From Lachnospiraceae bacterium (GTDB taxonomy: Bacteria > Bacillota > Clostridia > Lachnospirales > Lachnospiraceae), in NCBI GenBank assembly GCA_017439675.1, contig JAFSIQ010000039.1:124001-188000 (forward strand): a stretch of 64,000 nucleotides of DNA, read 5' to 3'. A program made the translations under genes and the position numbers. The notes below the pieces were generated by a model, which was not told the DNA's origin, did not search any database, and saw only the letters and a list, made by a program, of their open reading frames with translations. This document shows, one piece after another, positions 41,800 through 51,116 of this stretch (its first letter is position 1; the number at the start of each line of letters is the position of its first letter).

Positions 41800-42603
41800 T
41801 TAATAACTTTCTATATCCACAATCGTGGTCTCTGTCACATGACACGGCAACACACTGTCTGCAAAGGAAATAAACTTATCAACACCATCACTGACATAGT
41901 ATTCATATTGTGGTTTTCCCTTGCTAACGTTCAACATACCCTGTTCTGCCAACATTTCCTTCAAGCACTTTGCGGTTTCAAATGCAGGATTCACAAGATT
42001 CACTTCTTCTCCCACATAACGCTTAATAGCATTACGAATCAATGGGTAATGGGTACAACCCATAACCAAAGAATCTACCTTGTATTCCCTCATCACTTCT
42101 AGGTAACGAGATACGATATCATCCGTCACTCGGTCCTCCAACAAACCTTCTTCCACCAATGGAACAAAGAGCGGACACGCTTTCCCTACCACTGTTACAT
42201 CTGGATTCAATTCCCTTATGTATTCGTTATAAATACCAGACTTAATGGTACTTTCCGTTCCAATCACTCCTACATTACCAGTTTTCGTGGTCTGCACAGC
42301 CATCTTAGCTCCCGGCTTCACCACGCCAATAATCGGAATATCCAACTCCTGTGCTATCTCATCTAACGCTAATGCACTGGCTGTATTACATGCAACCACA
42401 ATCGCCTTCACATTCTTTGTTTTCAAAAAGCGTACAATCTGTCTGCTATATTTCAAAACTGTTTGCTTCGACTTTGAACCATACGGCACTCTCGCCGTAT
42501 CTCCAAAGTACACTAAACTTTCCCCCGGAAGTTGACGCATAATCTCTCTTGCAACAGTAAGACCGCCTACACCGGAATCAAATACACCTATCGGATTGTT
42601 CAT
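41800..42603 (-). CDS. murI: Glutamate racemase
   Basis: About 267 residues. Three in-frame ATGs lie at the start (42612, 42609 and 42603); the last is best spaced from GAAGGG. The N-terminal motif PIGVFDSGVGGLTVAREI contains the first catalytic Asp and Ser. ACNTASA carries the first catalytic Cys and GCTHYPL the second. It supplies D-glutamate for peptidoglycan. It lies between ddl and DUF1934 and probably forms a small wall-synthesis operon with ddl (24 bp apart). Confidence 0.97.
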   Translation of the reverse strand: MNNPIGVFDSGVGGLTVAREIMRQLPGESLVYFGDTARVPYGSKSKQTVLKYSRQIVRFLKTKNVKAIVVACNTASALALDEIAQELDIPIIGVVKPGAKMAVQTTKTGNVGVIGTESTIKSGIYNEYIRELNPDVTVVGKACPLFVPLVEEGLLEDRVTDDIVSRYLEVMREYKVDSLVMGCTHYPLIRNAIKRYVGEEVNLVNPAFETAKCLKEMLAEQGMLNVSKGKPQYEYYVSDGVDKFISFADSVLPCHVTETTIVDIESY

Positions 42604-42627
42604 CTTCATCATCCCTTCCGCTGTATA

Positions 42628-43710
42628 CTAATACGTTCTCTTAAATGCCAATTCAATCTGCTTCTCTACCAATTCCTCTATAGACATGCCTTCTGCTTTC
42701 CACAACATTGGATACATACTAATAGAAGTAAATCCTGGCAAAGTATTAATTTCGTTAAATACAATCTTGTTCGTTCCCTCTTCAAGGAAGAAGTCCACGC
42801 GAGATAATCCATATCCATCAAGTGTAGCAAATATCGCTTTAGCAGCTTCTCTTATTTCTTCTGTCTTTCCCTCCGGTAAATCAGGAGAAATCACCGTCTT
42901 AGACTCTGCATTAGAATACTTTGCGTCAAAATCATAAAATTCAGCTGCCGCTAATATCTCACCCACACCGGATGCACTTACATGTGTAGCACTTCCTAAT
43001 ACTGCACATTCAATCTCTCTACCTATAATGTTACGCTCAACCAAAATCTTAGTATCATGCTTAGCTGCAACCTTCAAGCCCTCTATTAACTCTTCACGAT
43101 TATGAGCCTTGGAAACACCCTGGGAAGAACCTGCCTTACTCGGCTTAATGAATACCGGATAACAAAGCTTCTCTTCCACTCTGTGCACTTGCTCTTCCAT
43201 AGAACGAACATCCTCATCCGCATTATCCACATCAACAGAGCGAACCAATACATAATCTGCCTGATTAATTCCCAAATCATCTACAATAATCTTTGTATAA
43301 ACCTTATCCATTCCTGCAGCAGATGCCAGCACGCCACAGCCTACATACGGAATTTGTGCTAGTTCAAACAGTCCCTGAATGGTTCCATCTTCTCCATACA
43401 TTCCATGCATTACTGGAAAAATCACATCTATCTTCTTCGTATTCACATTGCCCTCGCGTAGTATAATAACTTCCTTCTTGGTAGCATCTGGAGAAAGAAT
43501 GGCTGCCACGTCGGAGTCTTTCCAGCTTCCGTCTACAATGCTATCATAAGATGGAGCAAGCAACCAACGCCCTTCCTTTGTAATTCCTATATAGGTTATA
43601 TCATATTTCTCACAGTTAATCGCTTTCGCAACCGTCTGCACAGAAATACAAGAAATATCATGTTCAGAAGATTGACCTCCAAAAATCACTGCAATGCTAA
43701 TCTTACTCAT
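42628..43710 (-). CDS. ddl: D-alanine--D-alanine ligase
   Basis: 360 residues. It begins ISIAVIFGGQSSEHDIS. ATP-grasp motifs are YPVFIKPSKAGSSQGVSK, GREIECAVLG and FNEINTLPGFTSISMYP. The enzyme joins two D-Ala for peptidoglycan. GGAGG precedes the ATG by 8 nt. It lies directly upstream of murI. The long insert HGMYGEDGTIQGLFEL is the standard N-terminal Glu loop. Confidence 0.97.
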   Translation of the reverse strand: MSKISIAVIFGGQSSEHDISCISVQTVAKAINCEKYDITYIGITKEGRWLLAPSYDSIVDGSWKDSDVAAILSPDATKKEVIILREGNVNTKKIDVIFPVMHGMYGEDGTIQGLFELAQIPYVGCGVLASAAGMDKVYTKIIVDDLGINQADYVLVRSVDVDNADEDVRSMEEQVHRVEEKLCYPVFIKPSKAGSSQGVSKAHNREELIEGLKVAAKHDTKILVERNIIGREIECAVLGSATHVSASGVGEILAAAEFYDFDAKYSNAESKTVISPDLPEGKTEEIREAAKAIFATLDGYGLSRVDFFLEEGTNKIVFNEINTLPGFTSISMYPMLWKAEGMSIEELVEKQIELAFKRTY

Positions 43711-43867
43711 ATCACGATTCCTCCATAATTACCATTATCTATTTGATACAATCACTTTCCCTAGTATATCAAAACTCAGCAAGAAAAACAATGGTAGTAT
43801 AGCATTGTCACCATGCGGCATCACGCCATGCTCTTTCATTCCACAACAATATCACTCTTTGCCAACT

Positions 43868-44713
43868 CTACTCATTCCCCTGTAGCCATTCTAATATCCA
43901 CAATTCTGCTTCCACATCGGATGTAGCGAACAATTCTGCGTATTCCTCTGGAGTCAAATTCTCTTCCAAGATTTCCTTGCCCTCCTCTGACACCATGGCA
44001 GTACTTTCATCAATAAAACACAACGGCGGAAACATAACACACCACCAATTCTGTCCTTTGGCTTCCCCGATATCTACTCTCAACGCTTGGTACTGTCCTG
44101 CCGGAAAGGTAATATCCCCATAGGTTTTCGCAGGAAAAGTTTCTTCTGTCACATAGACCTCCACCGAATAATCATATCCTTGCTCTACAATGGTATTCAC
44201 CGCTATGGTGTATATATTCTGCAAATTTGCAACAATTACATTCTTACTTTCAGAAACACTTTTGCATTTCTCCAACAACGGTTTCAAATAAGCAACCACA
44301 TCCTCTTTTACTGCTAATTTCAATTCTTGGTCTTCACTACTATCACTGTTAGCTCTCACATGGAAACGCATAATTCCAGAGTACGGCTCGCCCTCATCGA
44401 TCTGTCCATCTTCCTCGTCCATCACAAGAACATCTGATAACTCACCATCTGAATTCAGCAATTCCCCTAGAACAACATCTGTTGCTGCTTCTAAATCATC
44501 CATGCTAATTTCACCTAATGTTTCCTGCACCGGCGGTTCGTTACCAGAAACCGAATATGCCTTCGTAATAATATCAAAGCTATTCTGCACCGCAGCCATA
44601 GTCTGTTCAATGCCACCTTCTTTATTATCATTATAGTAAGAAATCGTTGATACTAAAAAACCGCCTAACGTACCCAACAATACCGCTATACACATATCTC
44701 GAAATACTTTCAT
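43868..44713 (-). CDS. spoIIR: Stage II sporulation protein R
   Basis: About 281 residues from the ATG at 44711-44713, with AAGGA upstream; the frame opens 18 codons earlier. A signal-anchor helix (about 8-28) is followed by an unusually long acidic region (30-120). The SpoIIR core comes after: MRFHVRANSDSSEDQELKLAVKEDVV, then FPAKTYGDITFPAGQYQALRVDIGEAKGQNWWCVMFPPLCF. In Bacillus the exported protein triggers SpoIIGA-dependent processing of pro-sigma-E. It shows that the host can, or recently could, sporulate. Confidence 0.94.
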   Translation of the reverse strand: MKVFRDMCIAVLLGTLGGFLVSTISYYNDNKEGGIEQTMAAVQNSFDIITKAYSVSGNEPPVQETLGEISMDDLEAATDVVLGELLNSDGELSDVLVMDEEDGQIDEGEPYSGIMRFHVRANSDSSEDQELKLAVKEDVVAYLKPLLEKCKSVSESKNVIVANLQNIYTIAVNTIVEQGYDYSVEVYVTEETFPAKTYGDITFPAGQYQALRVDIGEAKGQNWWCVMFPPLCFIDESTAMVSEEGKEILEENLTPEEYAELFATSDVEAELWILEWLQGNE

Positions 44714-44942
44714 ATTCAATCCTTCTTTCTTTTTATTCAAGACTCGCCTGCAAGTGCTTTGCATCAAATCATAAAGTCTCTTATCTGAAAGTATTTCCTG
44801 ATATATGTAATTTATTCAACTGACACCAAATGGTTCCAGTTATGTAAGATTGTTATATTATTATGCGAGAAAATGATAGAACGAAACCCTTTTCATAAGT
44901 TACTATCTAGCCTAGAACATACTAAAACAAGGAGAACACAAA

Positions 44943-46301
44943 ATGTCAAAACCATACAACAAAAACGGTTCAAAAGACTTAACAACAGGAAATCCAATGC
45001 GACTCATTCTAGGCTTCGGACTACCACTGTTATTCGGTTTGCTTTTCCAACAATTATATAACATGGTGGATTCTATTATTGTAGGACAAGTATTGGGTGT
45101 AAACTCCCTTGCCGCTGTAGGTTCCACTGGTTCCATTAACTTTATGATATTAGGCTTCTGCATCGGTGTATGTAATGGATTCGCTATTCCAGTAGCTCAA
45201 AGTTTCGGTGCAAAAGATATGAAAAGTCTCAAAAGGTACATTGCGAATAGTGTATGGATGTCCGTTCTCTTTTCTGTTATTATAACAATCCTTGTAGGAT
45301 TCTTAGCCAAACATATATTAATATGGATGAAAACACCAGACAGCATTATAGATGAAGCATACATCTACATCTTTATCGTATTCATGGGGATACCTGCAAC
45401 ATTTCTTTATAATATGACATCTGGTATTCTTCGCTCCCTTGGAGACAGTGTTATGCCCCTTGTTTTCTTAGTGTTCTCGTCCTTACTAAACATTGTACTG
45501 GACTTAGTATTAATAAAACCAATGGGAGTGGCTGGTGCAGCAATTGCAACTATCACAGCTCAAGCAATATCTGGCATTGTCAGTCTCATATATATGATTC
45601 GAAAATATCAACATCTTTCCTTTGAAAAAGAAGACTGGAAATTCAGCCTCACCCATAGTTTACGCCTATGTGGCATGGGTGTTCCCATGGGCTTACAATA
45701 TTCTATTACCGCTATCGGAAGCGTTCTGCTACAAACTTCAGTAAATGCCATGGGAGAAACCATTGTGGCAGCCGTAGCCGCAGGAACAAAAATCACCATC
45801 TTCCTTTGTTGTCCACTAGATGCCATGGGATCCACTATGGCAACCTACGGAGGACAAAATGTGGGTGCTGGTCGATTAGATCGAATACATCAGGGACTAA
45901 AAGATTGTCTGAAACTGGGCATAGGTTACTCCTTGATTGCCTTTGCTCTTTTGGCTATTTTCGGAAAAAACATCGCATTAATCTTTGTAGATGCACAGGA
46001 AACGGAAATTATTCGATACACCTACTTGTTCTTACTAGGTAACTCGGCATTCTATGTTGCTTTGGCATTTGTAAACATTGTCCGTTTTATGATACAGGGG
46101 CTAGGTTATTCCACTTTTGCAATTCTTGCAGGAGTATGTGAAATGTTTGCCAGAGGTATTGCTGGGGTATTCCTAGTTCCAAACTTTGGTTTCCTTTTCG
46201 TAGCTTTAGCTAGTCCATTTGCATGGATATGTGCAGATGCATTTCTCATTCCAGCATATCTGCAAGTAATGAATCGACTAAAAAGAAAGCAGGCAACTTA
46301 A
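44943..46301 (+). CDS. MATE family efflux transporter
   Basis: 452 residues, about twelve helices in two related bundles. The N-terminus reads GNPMRLILGFGLPLLFGLLFQQLYNMVDSIIVGQVLG, the usual MATE entry, with GFAIPVAQSFGAKD as the loop after helix 2. AAGGAG precedes the ATG. MATE carriers export cationic drugs or toxic metabolites in exchange for Na+ or H+. It is divergent from spoIIR and convergent with the macrodomain gene. The 175 bp upstream shows no confident promoter. Confidence 0.96.
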   Translation: MSKPYNKNGSKDLTTGNPMRLILGFGLPLLFGLLFQQLYNMVDSIIVGQVLGVNSLAAVGSTGSINFMILGFCIGVCNGFAIPVAQSFGAKDMKSLKRYIANSVWMSVLFSVIITILVGFLAKHILIWMKTPDSIIDEAYIYIFIVFMGIPATFLYNMTSGILRSLGDSVMPLVFLVFSSLLNIVLDLVLIKPMGVAGAAIATITAQAISGIVSLIYMIRKYQHLSFEKEDWKFSLTHSLRLCGMGVPMGLQYSITAIGSVLLQTSVNAMGETIVAAVAAGTKITIFLCCPLDAMGSTMATYGGQNVGAGRLDRIHQGLKDCLKLGIGYSLIAFALLAIFGKNIALIFVDAQETEIIRYTYLFLLGNSAFYVALAFVNIVRFMIQGLGYSTFAILAGVCEMFARGIAGVFLVPNFGFLFVALASPFAWICADAFLIPAYLQVMNRLKRKQAT

Positions 46302-46335
46302 GCTCCATGTCATTTTCCGAGTTCAAAATACACAA

Positions 46336-47205
46336 CTATAAAACGGAAGAAAACACGTCATACACTCCTCCCTTGTATGGTGCATCATATATGGAAAACG
46401 TAACAGTCCGAAAGAAACCTTGATATTTCTCTAGGGCTTTCTTAAATATTGTTGCCACTAGCTGTGGAGAGTTACCACAACCTCCACAGCCAAATGCCCC
46501 TAGTACCAAAACCTCAATCTTATGTTGAACCGCAACCCTCAAAACCCCTTCCACTCTACGCCGTAAAATCATCTCCAAATCCTCTATATGCATGTCGTCA
46601 ATAATATTCTCCTCTTTTCCGCTATTATGAACAAATACCCTGCTTACATCTGGTGCGCTACAACAAATCACATCCACACGGAAGAGTCCATCTGCCTCTG
46701 ACGCACACAAATCCCCGTCCTGCGAAGACAAGCATATTACATCTGGTATATAGGCACACACATCCGAATACATAAAATCTTCACATTGTCTGTGTACATC
46801 ATAATAATCTCTTTTCATCTCCTCCGTGACACAGCATGGATATAAAGTTGTAGCTCTGCAAAGACTATTCTCTTGCCCACTGGCCCCTCGGATAACCGAA
46901 CCTCCCGGATGACACGGTGCTGCAAAATTAAGAACTCCTACTCTGCACTCCGGATATCTTGCCACAAGCTCTCTTGCATCTCTCAATACTGAATGACGAG
47001 TGACAGAAACGACACCTTTTGTTCCATCATGCTTCGCATTTCCACTCTTCCCCTCTACAGAAATATCCTCTGTAGGATTCTTCCACAGTCGTGTCTCTTG
47101 TCGACTTTTACGGATTCCCTCCATCAGTTCCTTGTCCCTTTCGCACAACGCAAGACAAGCCTCAAATTCCTTAATTCTTCGTTTTGAATGTTGCTGAAAT
47201 AACAT
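46336..47205 (-). CDS. TIGR02452-type PARG-like macrodomain protein with altered active site
   Basis: 289 residues. The core reads VGVLNFAAPCHPGGS (residues about 89-103), then GASGQENSLCRATTLYP, then VDVICCSAPDVS and ALGAFGCGGCGNSP-like ends (VLGAFGCGGCGNSP). This is the bacterial-type PARG/macrodomain family known as TIGR02452 or DUF2263. In active PARGs the loop is GGG...QEE, with the second Glu essential; here the loop reads PGGS and QEN, so the key Glu is Asn. The protein may bind ADP-ribose without hydrolysing it, or use another residue. AAGGAAGG precedes the ATG. Stands alone, convergent with MATE. Confidence 0.9.
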   Translation of the reverse strand: MLFQQHSKRRIKEFEACLALCERDKELMEGIRKSRQETRLWKNPTEDISVEGKSGNAKHDGTKGVVSVTRHSVLRDARELVARYPECRVGVLNFAAPCHPGGSVIRGASGQENSLCRATTLYPCCVTEEMKRDYYDVHRQCEDFMYSDVCAYIPDVICLSSQDGDLCASEADGLFRVDVICCSAPDVSRVFVHNSGKEENIIDDMHIEDLEMILRRRVEGVLRVAVQHKIEVLVLGAFGCGGCGNSPQLVATIFKKALEKYQGFFRTVTFSIYDAPYKGGVYDVFSSVL

Positions 47206-47262
47206 ATAAAATCCTTCCTTTCCATGTCATTAGCTCGTTGGTTTCTTTTATTATACAAAAAA

Positions 47263-47286
47263 GGTTGTCCGATAAATCGGACAACC
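47263..47286 (-). terminator. Terminator of the CpXC gene
   Basis: Perfect 10-bp arms (47263-47272 and 47277-47286) with a TAAA loop lie about 60 bp past the CpXC stop. On the minus strand the stem is followed by six T. Confidence 0.8.
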
Positions 47287-47345
47287 CATGTAATTTTACA
47301 ACTGTTAATTCCTATCCCTTTATTCCATTTGAAGTTGATGTAACC

Positions 47346-48017
47346 TTATTCCTTCACACGCATAACCTGATACGCCCACTGTGCATCAATCCTGCATACA
47401 CCTTCCGCCGTATTACTATTCACCACATCCTTTGATTTCTCTTGCATGTCACGGTAGATATCCATGTTTATCTCAATACAAATTGGTTTAAGGTTTTGGA
47501 AACACGCTACGAAATGATAGGTTCCTTTTGTACTCTTGTCAAAGAAGATACCTGTAATCTGCGCGTCTTCCTGCACGTTCTTCTTGATAGCCGGTGCATA
47601 TACCAACTTCAACATCTCCACATAGCGGTCATCTAAGCCCTCATCAAAAATGATAATTTTTTCCCTCAACTCATTTCCATTACACACAATCCGATACCGG
47701 TAACCGCCTTGTGCAAGGCGCAGGGTCGAATCCGTCTGCAATCTTTGATTGTACGCATCCAATCTCTGGCGTGCCCCATCATCCAACTTTGGAACAACCC
47801 ACAACAGATATTTACGCTCCATATCATTGTATTGACTTTCATAGGCAACGTTAAATATACCGTTACATTCTGGACAAGTCAGCTTAAAAAGTGTATTCTG
47901 CAAAGCTCTATCACGAAGCGGAAGGTCATAAGGAATTTCCATCTTAGGAAAAATTTCCAGTTCTAAGTCCTTCCCACATTGAAAACACTGCATCTTTTGC
48001 TTTTTTACATTATCCAT
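47346..48017 (-). CDS. CpXC domain protein
   Basis: 223 residues. Two CxxC pairs at the start (MQCFQCGKDLELEIF and LTCPECNGIFNV) form the zinc-binding CpXC domain, with KYLLWVVPKLDD typical of the same family. The C-terminal half (about 95-223) is alpha/beta and contains RIVCNGNELREKIIIFDEGLDDR, also seen in longer CpXC proteins. The function is unknown. AGGAG precedes the ATG. It is followed by a good terminator and stands alone. Confidence 0.88.
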   Translation of the reverse strand: MDNVKKQKMQCFQCGKDLELEIFPKMEIPYDLPLRDRALQNTLFKLTCPECNGIFNVAYESQYNDMERKYLLWVVPKLDDGARQRLDAYNQRLQTDSTLRLAQGGYRYRIVCNGNELREKIIIFDEGLDDRYVEMLKLVYAPAIKKNVQEDAQITGIFFDKSTKGTYHFVACFQNLKPICIEINMDIYRDMQEKSKDVVNSNTAEGVCRIDAQWAYQVMRVKE

Positions 48018-48107
48018 GCTCTTCTCCTAATTATTGTATCTCACATATTCTAAAACTCGTCTCTGAAGCCAAATACCCAATCCACAACTAGCATAAGACT
48101 TTGTATA

Positions 48108-49850
48108 TTACGAATCAGAGGACACAATGCCCTTCTCTGCATCCATCGTAACTACCGCACCGGATTTCAAAATATCGGTTGCATTGGCAGCTCCCAGAAT
48201 AACTGGAATATCTAGACTCAGACCAACAATACCTGCATGGGAATTGTGACCCTCATTCTCAACAATAATACCAGATGCCTGACGAAGCTCATCCATAATA
48301 TCATTGCTGGTTTCTGGAAGTACAATAATATCGCCTTCCTTAAAGTTATCTATAATATCCATTTCATCTTTTCCAACACAAAGGCTTGCTGTTGCCTTGC
48401 GGTTATTAACACCTCGACCTTTAATTAAAATGTGCCCAACCACATGCACCTTAATCAAATTGGTGGTACCAGAAACTCCGAGCGGAACACCGGCAGTGAT
48501 AACTGTAATCTCGCCCTGCTTTACATATTTTGCTTTCTCTGCTTCCTCGATTGCATGCTCGAACAAATCATCTGTATTGGTTTTCTCCTCCACCATCAAA
48601 GGAAGAACACCCCACGAAAGATTCAACTGTCTCCACACATTTTCATACGGGCTACATCCGATAATTGGACAAGCCGGTCTATACTTTGAAATCATTCTTG
48701 CAGTCTTACCGGACTTGGTTACTGTCACAATTGCAGTAGCATTTAAATCCATTGCCGTGGTACAGGTTGCATGAGCAATAGCATTAGTAATATCTGGATT
48801 CATCAAGCTGTCTCTGCTATTAAAACGTTTCACCAAATCAATATCAGCCTCGGTGCTCTCTGCAATTCTCACCATAGTCTTCAACGCCTCTACTGGATAA
48901 AGACCTGCCGCTGTTTCTCCAGAAAGCATAATCGCAGAGGTTCCATCATAAATCGCATTCGCAACGTCTGTTGCTTCCGCTCTAGTTGGACGAGGATTCT
49001 TCATCATGGAATCCAACATCTGCGTTGCAGTAATGACAATCTTTTCTGCATTATACACCTTCTTGATGATCATTTTCTGGATTGCCGGAACATCCTCAAA
49101 TGGAATCTCAACACCCATGTCACCACGAGCAATCATAACACCATCTGATACACGGATAATCTCATCAATATTCTGTACACCCTGCATATTCTCAATCTTA
49201 GCAATAATATTGATAAAATTACAGTTATGCTGACTCAAGATATCGCGAATCTCCAATATATCATCGGCAGAACGAACAAAAGAAGCTGCAATAAAATCAA
49301 ATCCCTGTTCAATACCAAAAATGATATCTGCCTTGTCCTTTTCGCTGACATATGGCATGGAAAGGGCAACATTTGGCACATTCACACCTTTGCGATTGGA
49401 AACCGGACCACCATTTTCTACAACACACAAAATGTCAGTCTCATTGATACTCTCCACACGCATGGAAATCAATCCGTCATCAATCAATATCTTATTGCCT
49501 ACCTTAACATCATTTACCAAATCTTCATAGGTAATAGAAACCATCGTCTCATCACCTTCAACATCTCTTGTGGTCAAGGTAAATTCCTGCCCATTCTTTA
49601 ATTCAACCTTTCCATCCTTGAAGGTCTTTACGCGAATCTCCGGTCCCTTTGTATCCAATAAAGCTGCGATTGGAAGTCCTAATTCTTCACGAAGCCTTCT
49701 TACTCTTTCAAGGTTGCGCGCATGCTGGGCATGGTCACCATGAGAAAAGTTAAACCTGGCAACGTTCATACCCTCTATCATCAAATCTCTTAATACCTGA
49801 TCATCCTCTGTGGACGGACCAAGTGTACATATAATTTTTGTTTTACGCAT
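48108..49850 (-). CDS. pyk: Pyruvate kinase with C-terminal PEP-mobile domain
   Basis: About 580 residues from the ATG at 49848-49850 (MRKTKIICTLGPST), with AAGGA upstream; the frame runs 19 codons further into a hairpin region. Active-site motifs are IIAKIENMQGVQNI, MIARGDMGVEIPFEDVP and KNPRPTRAEATDVANAIYDG. The last 100 residues contain NNRKATASLCVGK and SHAGIVGLSLDIPVILGA, the extra PEP-utilising domain found in Bacillus-type enzymes. It makes ATP and pyruvate from PEP in glycolysis. Confidence 0.97.
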   Translation of the reverse strand: MRKTKIICTLGPSTEDDQVLRDLMIEGMNVARFNFSHGDHAQHARNLERVRRLREELGLPIAALLDTKGPEIRVKTFKDGKVELKNGQEFTLTTRDVEGDETMVSITYEDLVNDVKVGNKILIDDGLISMRVESINETDILCVVENGGPVSNRKGVNVPNVALSMPYVSEKDKADIIFGIEQGFDFIAASFVRSADDILEIRDILSQHNCNFINIIAKIENMQGVQNIDEIIRVSDGVMIARGDMGVEIPFEDVPAIQKMIIKKVYNAEKIVITATQMLDSMMKNPRPTRAEATDVANAIYDGTSAIMLSGETAAGLYPVEALKTMVRIAESTEADIDLVKRFNSRDSLMNPDITNAIAHATCTTAMDLNATAIVTVTKSGKTARMISKYRPACPIIGCSPYENVWRQLNLSWGVLPLMVEEKTNTDDLFEHAIEEAEKAKYVKQGEITVITAGVPLGVSGTTNLIKVHVVGHILIKGRGVNNRKATASLCVGKDEMDIIDNFKEGDIIVLPETSNDIMDELRQASGIIVENEGHNSHAGIVGLSLDIPVILGAANATDILKSGAVVTMDAEKGIVSSDS

Positions 49851-49863
49851 TTTTTCGTCCTTG

Positions 49864-49888
49864 TATATTGGTTTACCAGACCAATATA
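49864..49888. promoter_or_regulatory. Palindrome directly upstream of the pyk ribosome binding site
   Basis: Perfect 9-bp arms, TATATTGGT (49864-49872) and ACCAATATA (49880-49888), surround a 7-nt centre that itself creates TGGTTTACCA. It sits just 5' of the AAGGA site, so it is either an operator or an mRNA hairpin that could mask or protect the start. Confidence 0.5.
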
Positions 49889-50034
49889 CTATTGTCCTTT
49901 CATTCAATTATTACTCTTATAACATAATCCTTATCTATCCAGCAGATTATCTCTCGATATTCTAGTATACAACGGATTACATATAATAAATGCATTTAAT
50001 CGACCATTTCCCATTTTACAACAATATAAAATGA

Positions 50035-50075
50035 GCGACAAGGTTAATCTTTACCAATCTTGTCGCCCTTTTTTT
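50035..50075 (+). terminator. Terminator-like hairpin read on the + strand, without a + strand gene
   Basis: Eight-bp arms, GCGACAAG and CTTGTCGC (50035-50042, 50059-50066), are followed on the + strand by CCTTTTTTT. On the minus strand the T-tract is poor. No + strand gene precedes it within 3 kb. It may weakly terminate the alarmone synthetase gene ending at 50089, or end an unlisted + strand transcript. Confidence 0.5.
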
Positions 50076-50088
50076 ATCATTCGTGCAT

Positions 50089-50838
50089 TTATTCGTCAAT
50101 AATAATCTCTGTCGTTGCCTTATGCTGCTCTACTGCATCTAATTTCATACGAATCTGCTGCATAATCATGTCCGTCTCCGCAATTCTCTCGGCACATGCC
50201 AAAAGCTCGTTTGCAATCACTTCCTCATCCTCCGGGTTAATGTCCTTCTTGTACTTCAATTCATGGTCTAAACTCGCCCAAAAATCCATGGCAATGGTAC
50301 GAATTTGAATCTCCACACGCATTGGTGTCTTACCCTTAGAGAAAAAAACCGGAATCTCCACAATCATGTGATAGCTTCGATATCCATTATCCTTTGGATA
50401 TTTGATGTAGTCCTTAATCTGAATCAATCTGAGGTCGTCCTGCATAGCCAACATCGCCGCAATAGTATAAATGTCGTCGATAAACTCACATATAATACGC
50501 ACACCCGCCACATCAGACAAATTCGTCATAATTGCTTCTACTGTAAATGGTAGTCCCTTCTTTAACAGCTTTTGCGTGATACTCTCCGGCTTCTTCACTC
50601 TAGAAGTAATACTGCTAATAGGATTTCGATGATATCTCACCGACATCTCGTCATTCAACACCTCTGCCTTTGTCCGTACCTCGCGAATCGCACATTTGTA
50701 CATCATCATCATTTCTTGAAACTGCTGGGAATTCTGCATCACAATCTTTAACTGTTCCATTATATCACCATTAAGCATCGCCACTTCATTTTCCTTCTCC
50801 CGAAGGCTTGGTAGCATAATACTTTCTTGTTCTGTCAT
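50089..50838 (-). CDS. Small alarmone synthetase (RelQ/YjbM-like GTP pyrophosphokinase)
   Basis: About 249 residues from the ATG at 50836-50838 (MTEQESIML), with AGAGGTG upstream; the frame opens 13 codons earlier. The RelA/SpoT synthetase domain is central: SITSRVKKPESITQKLLKKG, then SDVAGVRIICEFIDDIY, YPKDNGYRSYHMIVEIPVFF and VEIQIRTIAMDFWASLDHELKYK. There is no hydrolase, TGS or ACT domain, so it is a stand-alone synthetase of (p)ppGpp. It is monocistronic and expected to respond through transcription or allostery. Confidence 0.95.
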   Translation of the reverse strand: MTEQESIMLPSLREKENEVAMLNGDIMEQLKIVMQNSQQFQEMMMMYKCAIREVRTKAEVLNDEMSVRYHRNPISSITSRVKKPESITQKLLKKGLPFTVEAIMTNLSDVAGVRIICEFIDDIYTIAAMLAMQDDLRLIQIKDYIKYPKDNGYRSYHMIVEIPVFFSKGKTPMRVEIQIRTIAMDFWASLDHELKYKKDINPEDEEVIANELLACAERIAETDMIMQQIRMKLDAVEQHKATTEIIIDE

Positions 50839-51063
50839 GTCATCACCTCTGTCAATCGATTCTGTCGTAAAATTCATTCTATTCTATGAACAAATATCCT
50901 TGTTAATATGTTACATCTTCATCCATTACAAATACAGTATCCTTTTATTATTTACAAGCTACAGGTAAGTATAACACAAGTTTATTAAGGAAGTATGAAC
51001 AAAATGTTGAAGAAAATATGAAAATTCTCCATTCCATATATCATTCTTTTGAAGCAAACAAAC

Positions 51064-51104
51064 GCAAAATGACAGCGAATCAAACCCCTTCACTGTCATT
51101 TTGC
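51064..51104 (-). terminator. Terminator of the LRR surface protein gene
   Basis: Twelve-bp arms (51064-51075 and 51093-51104), extended by three more pairs with a mismatch, lie about 12 bp past the stop at 51117. T-rich sequence follows on the minus strand. Confidence 0.7.
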
Positions 51105-51116
51105 ATCATTCTATAA

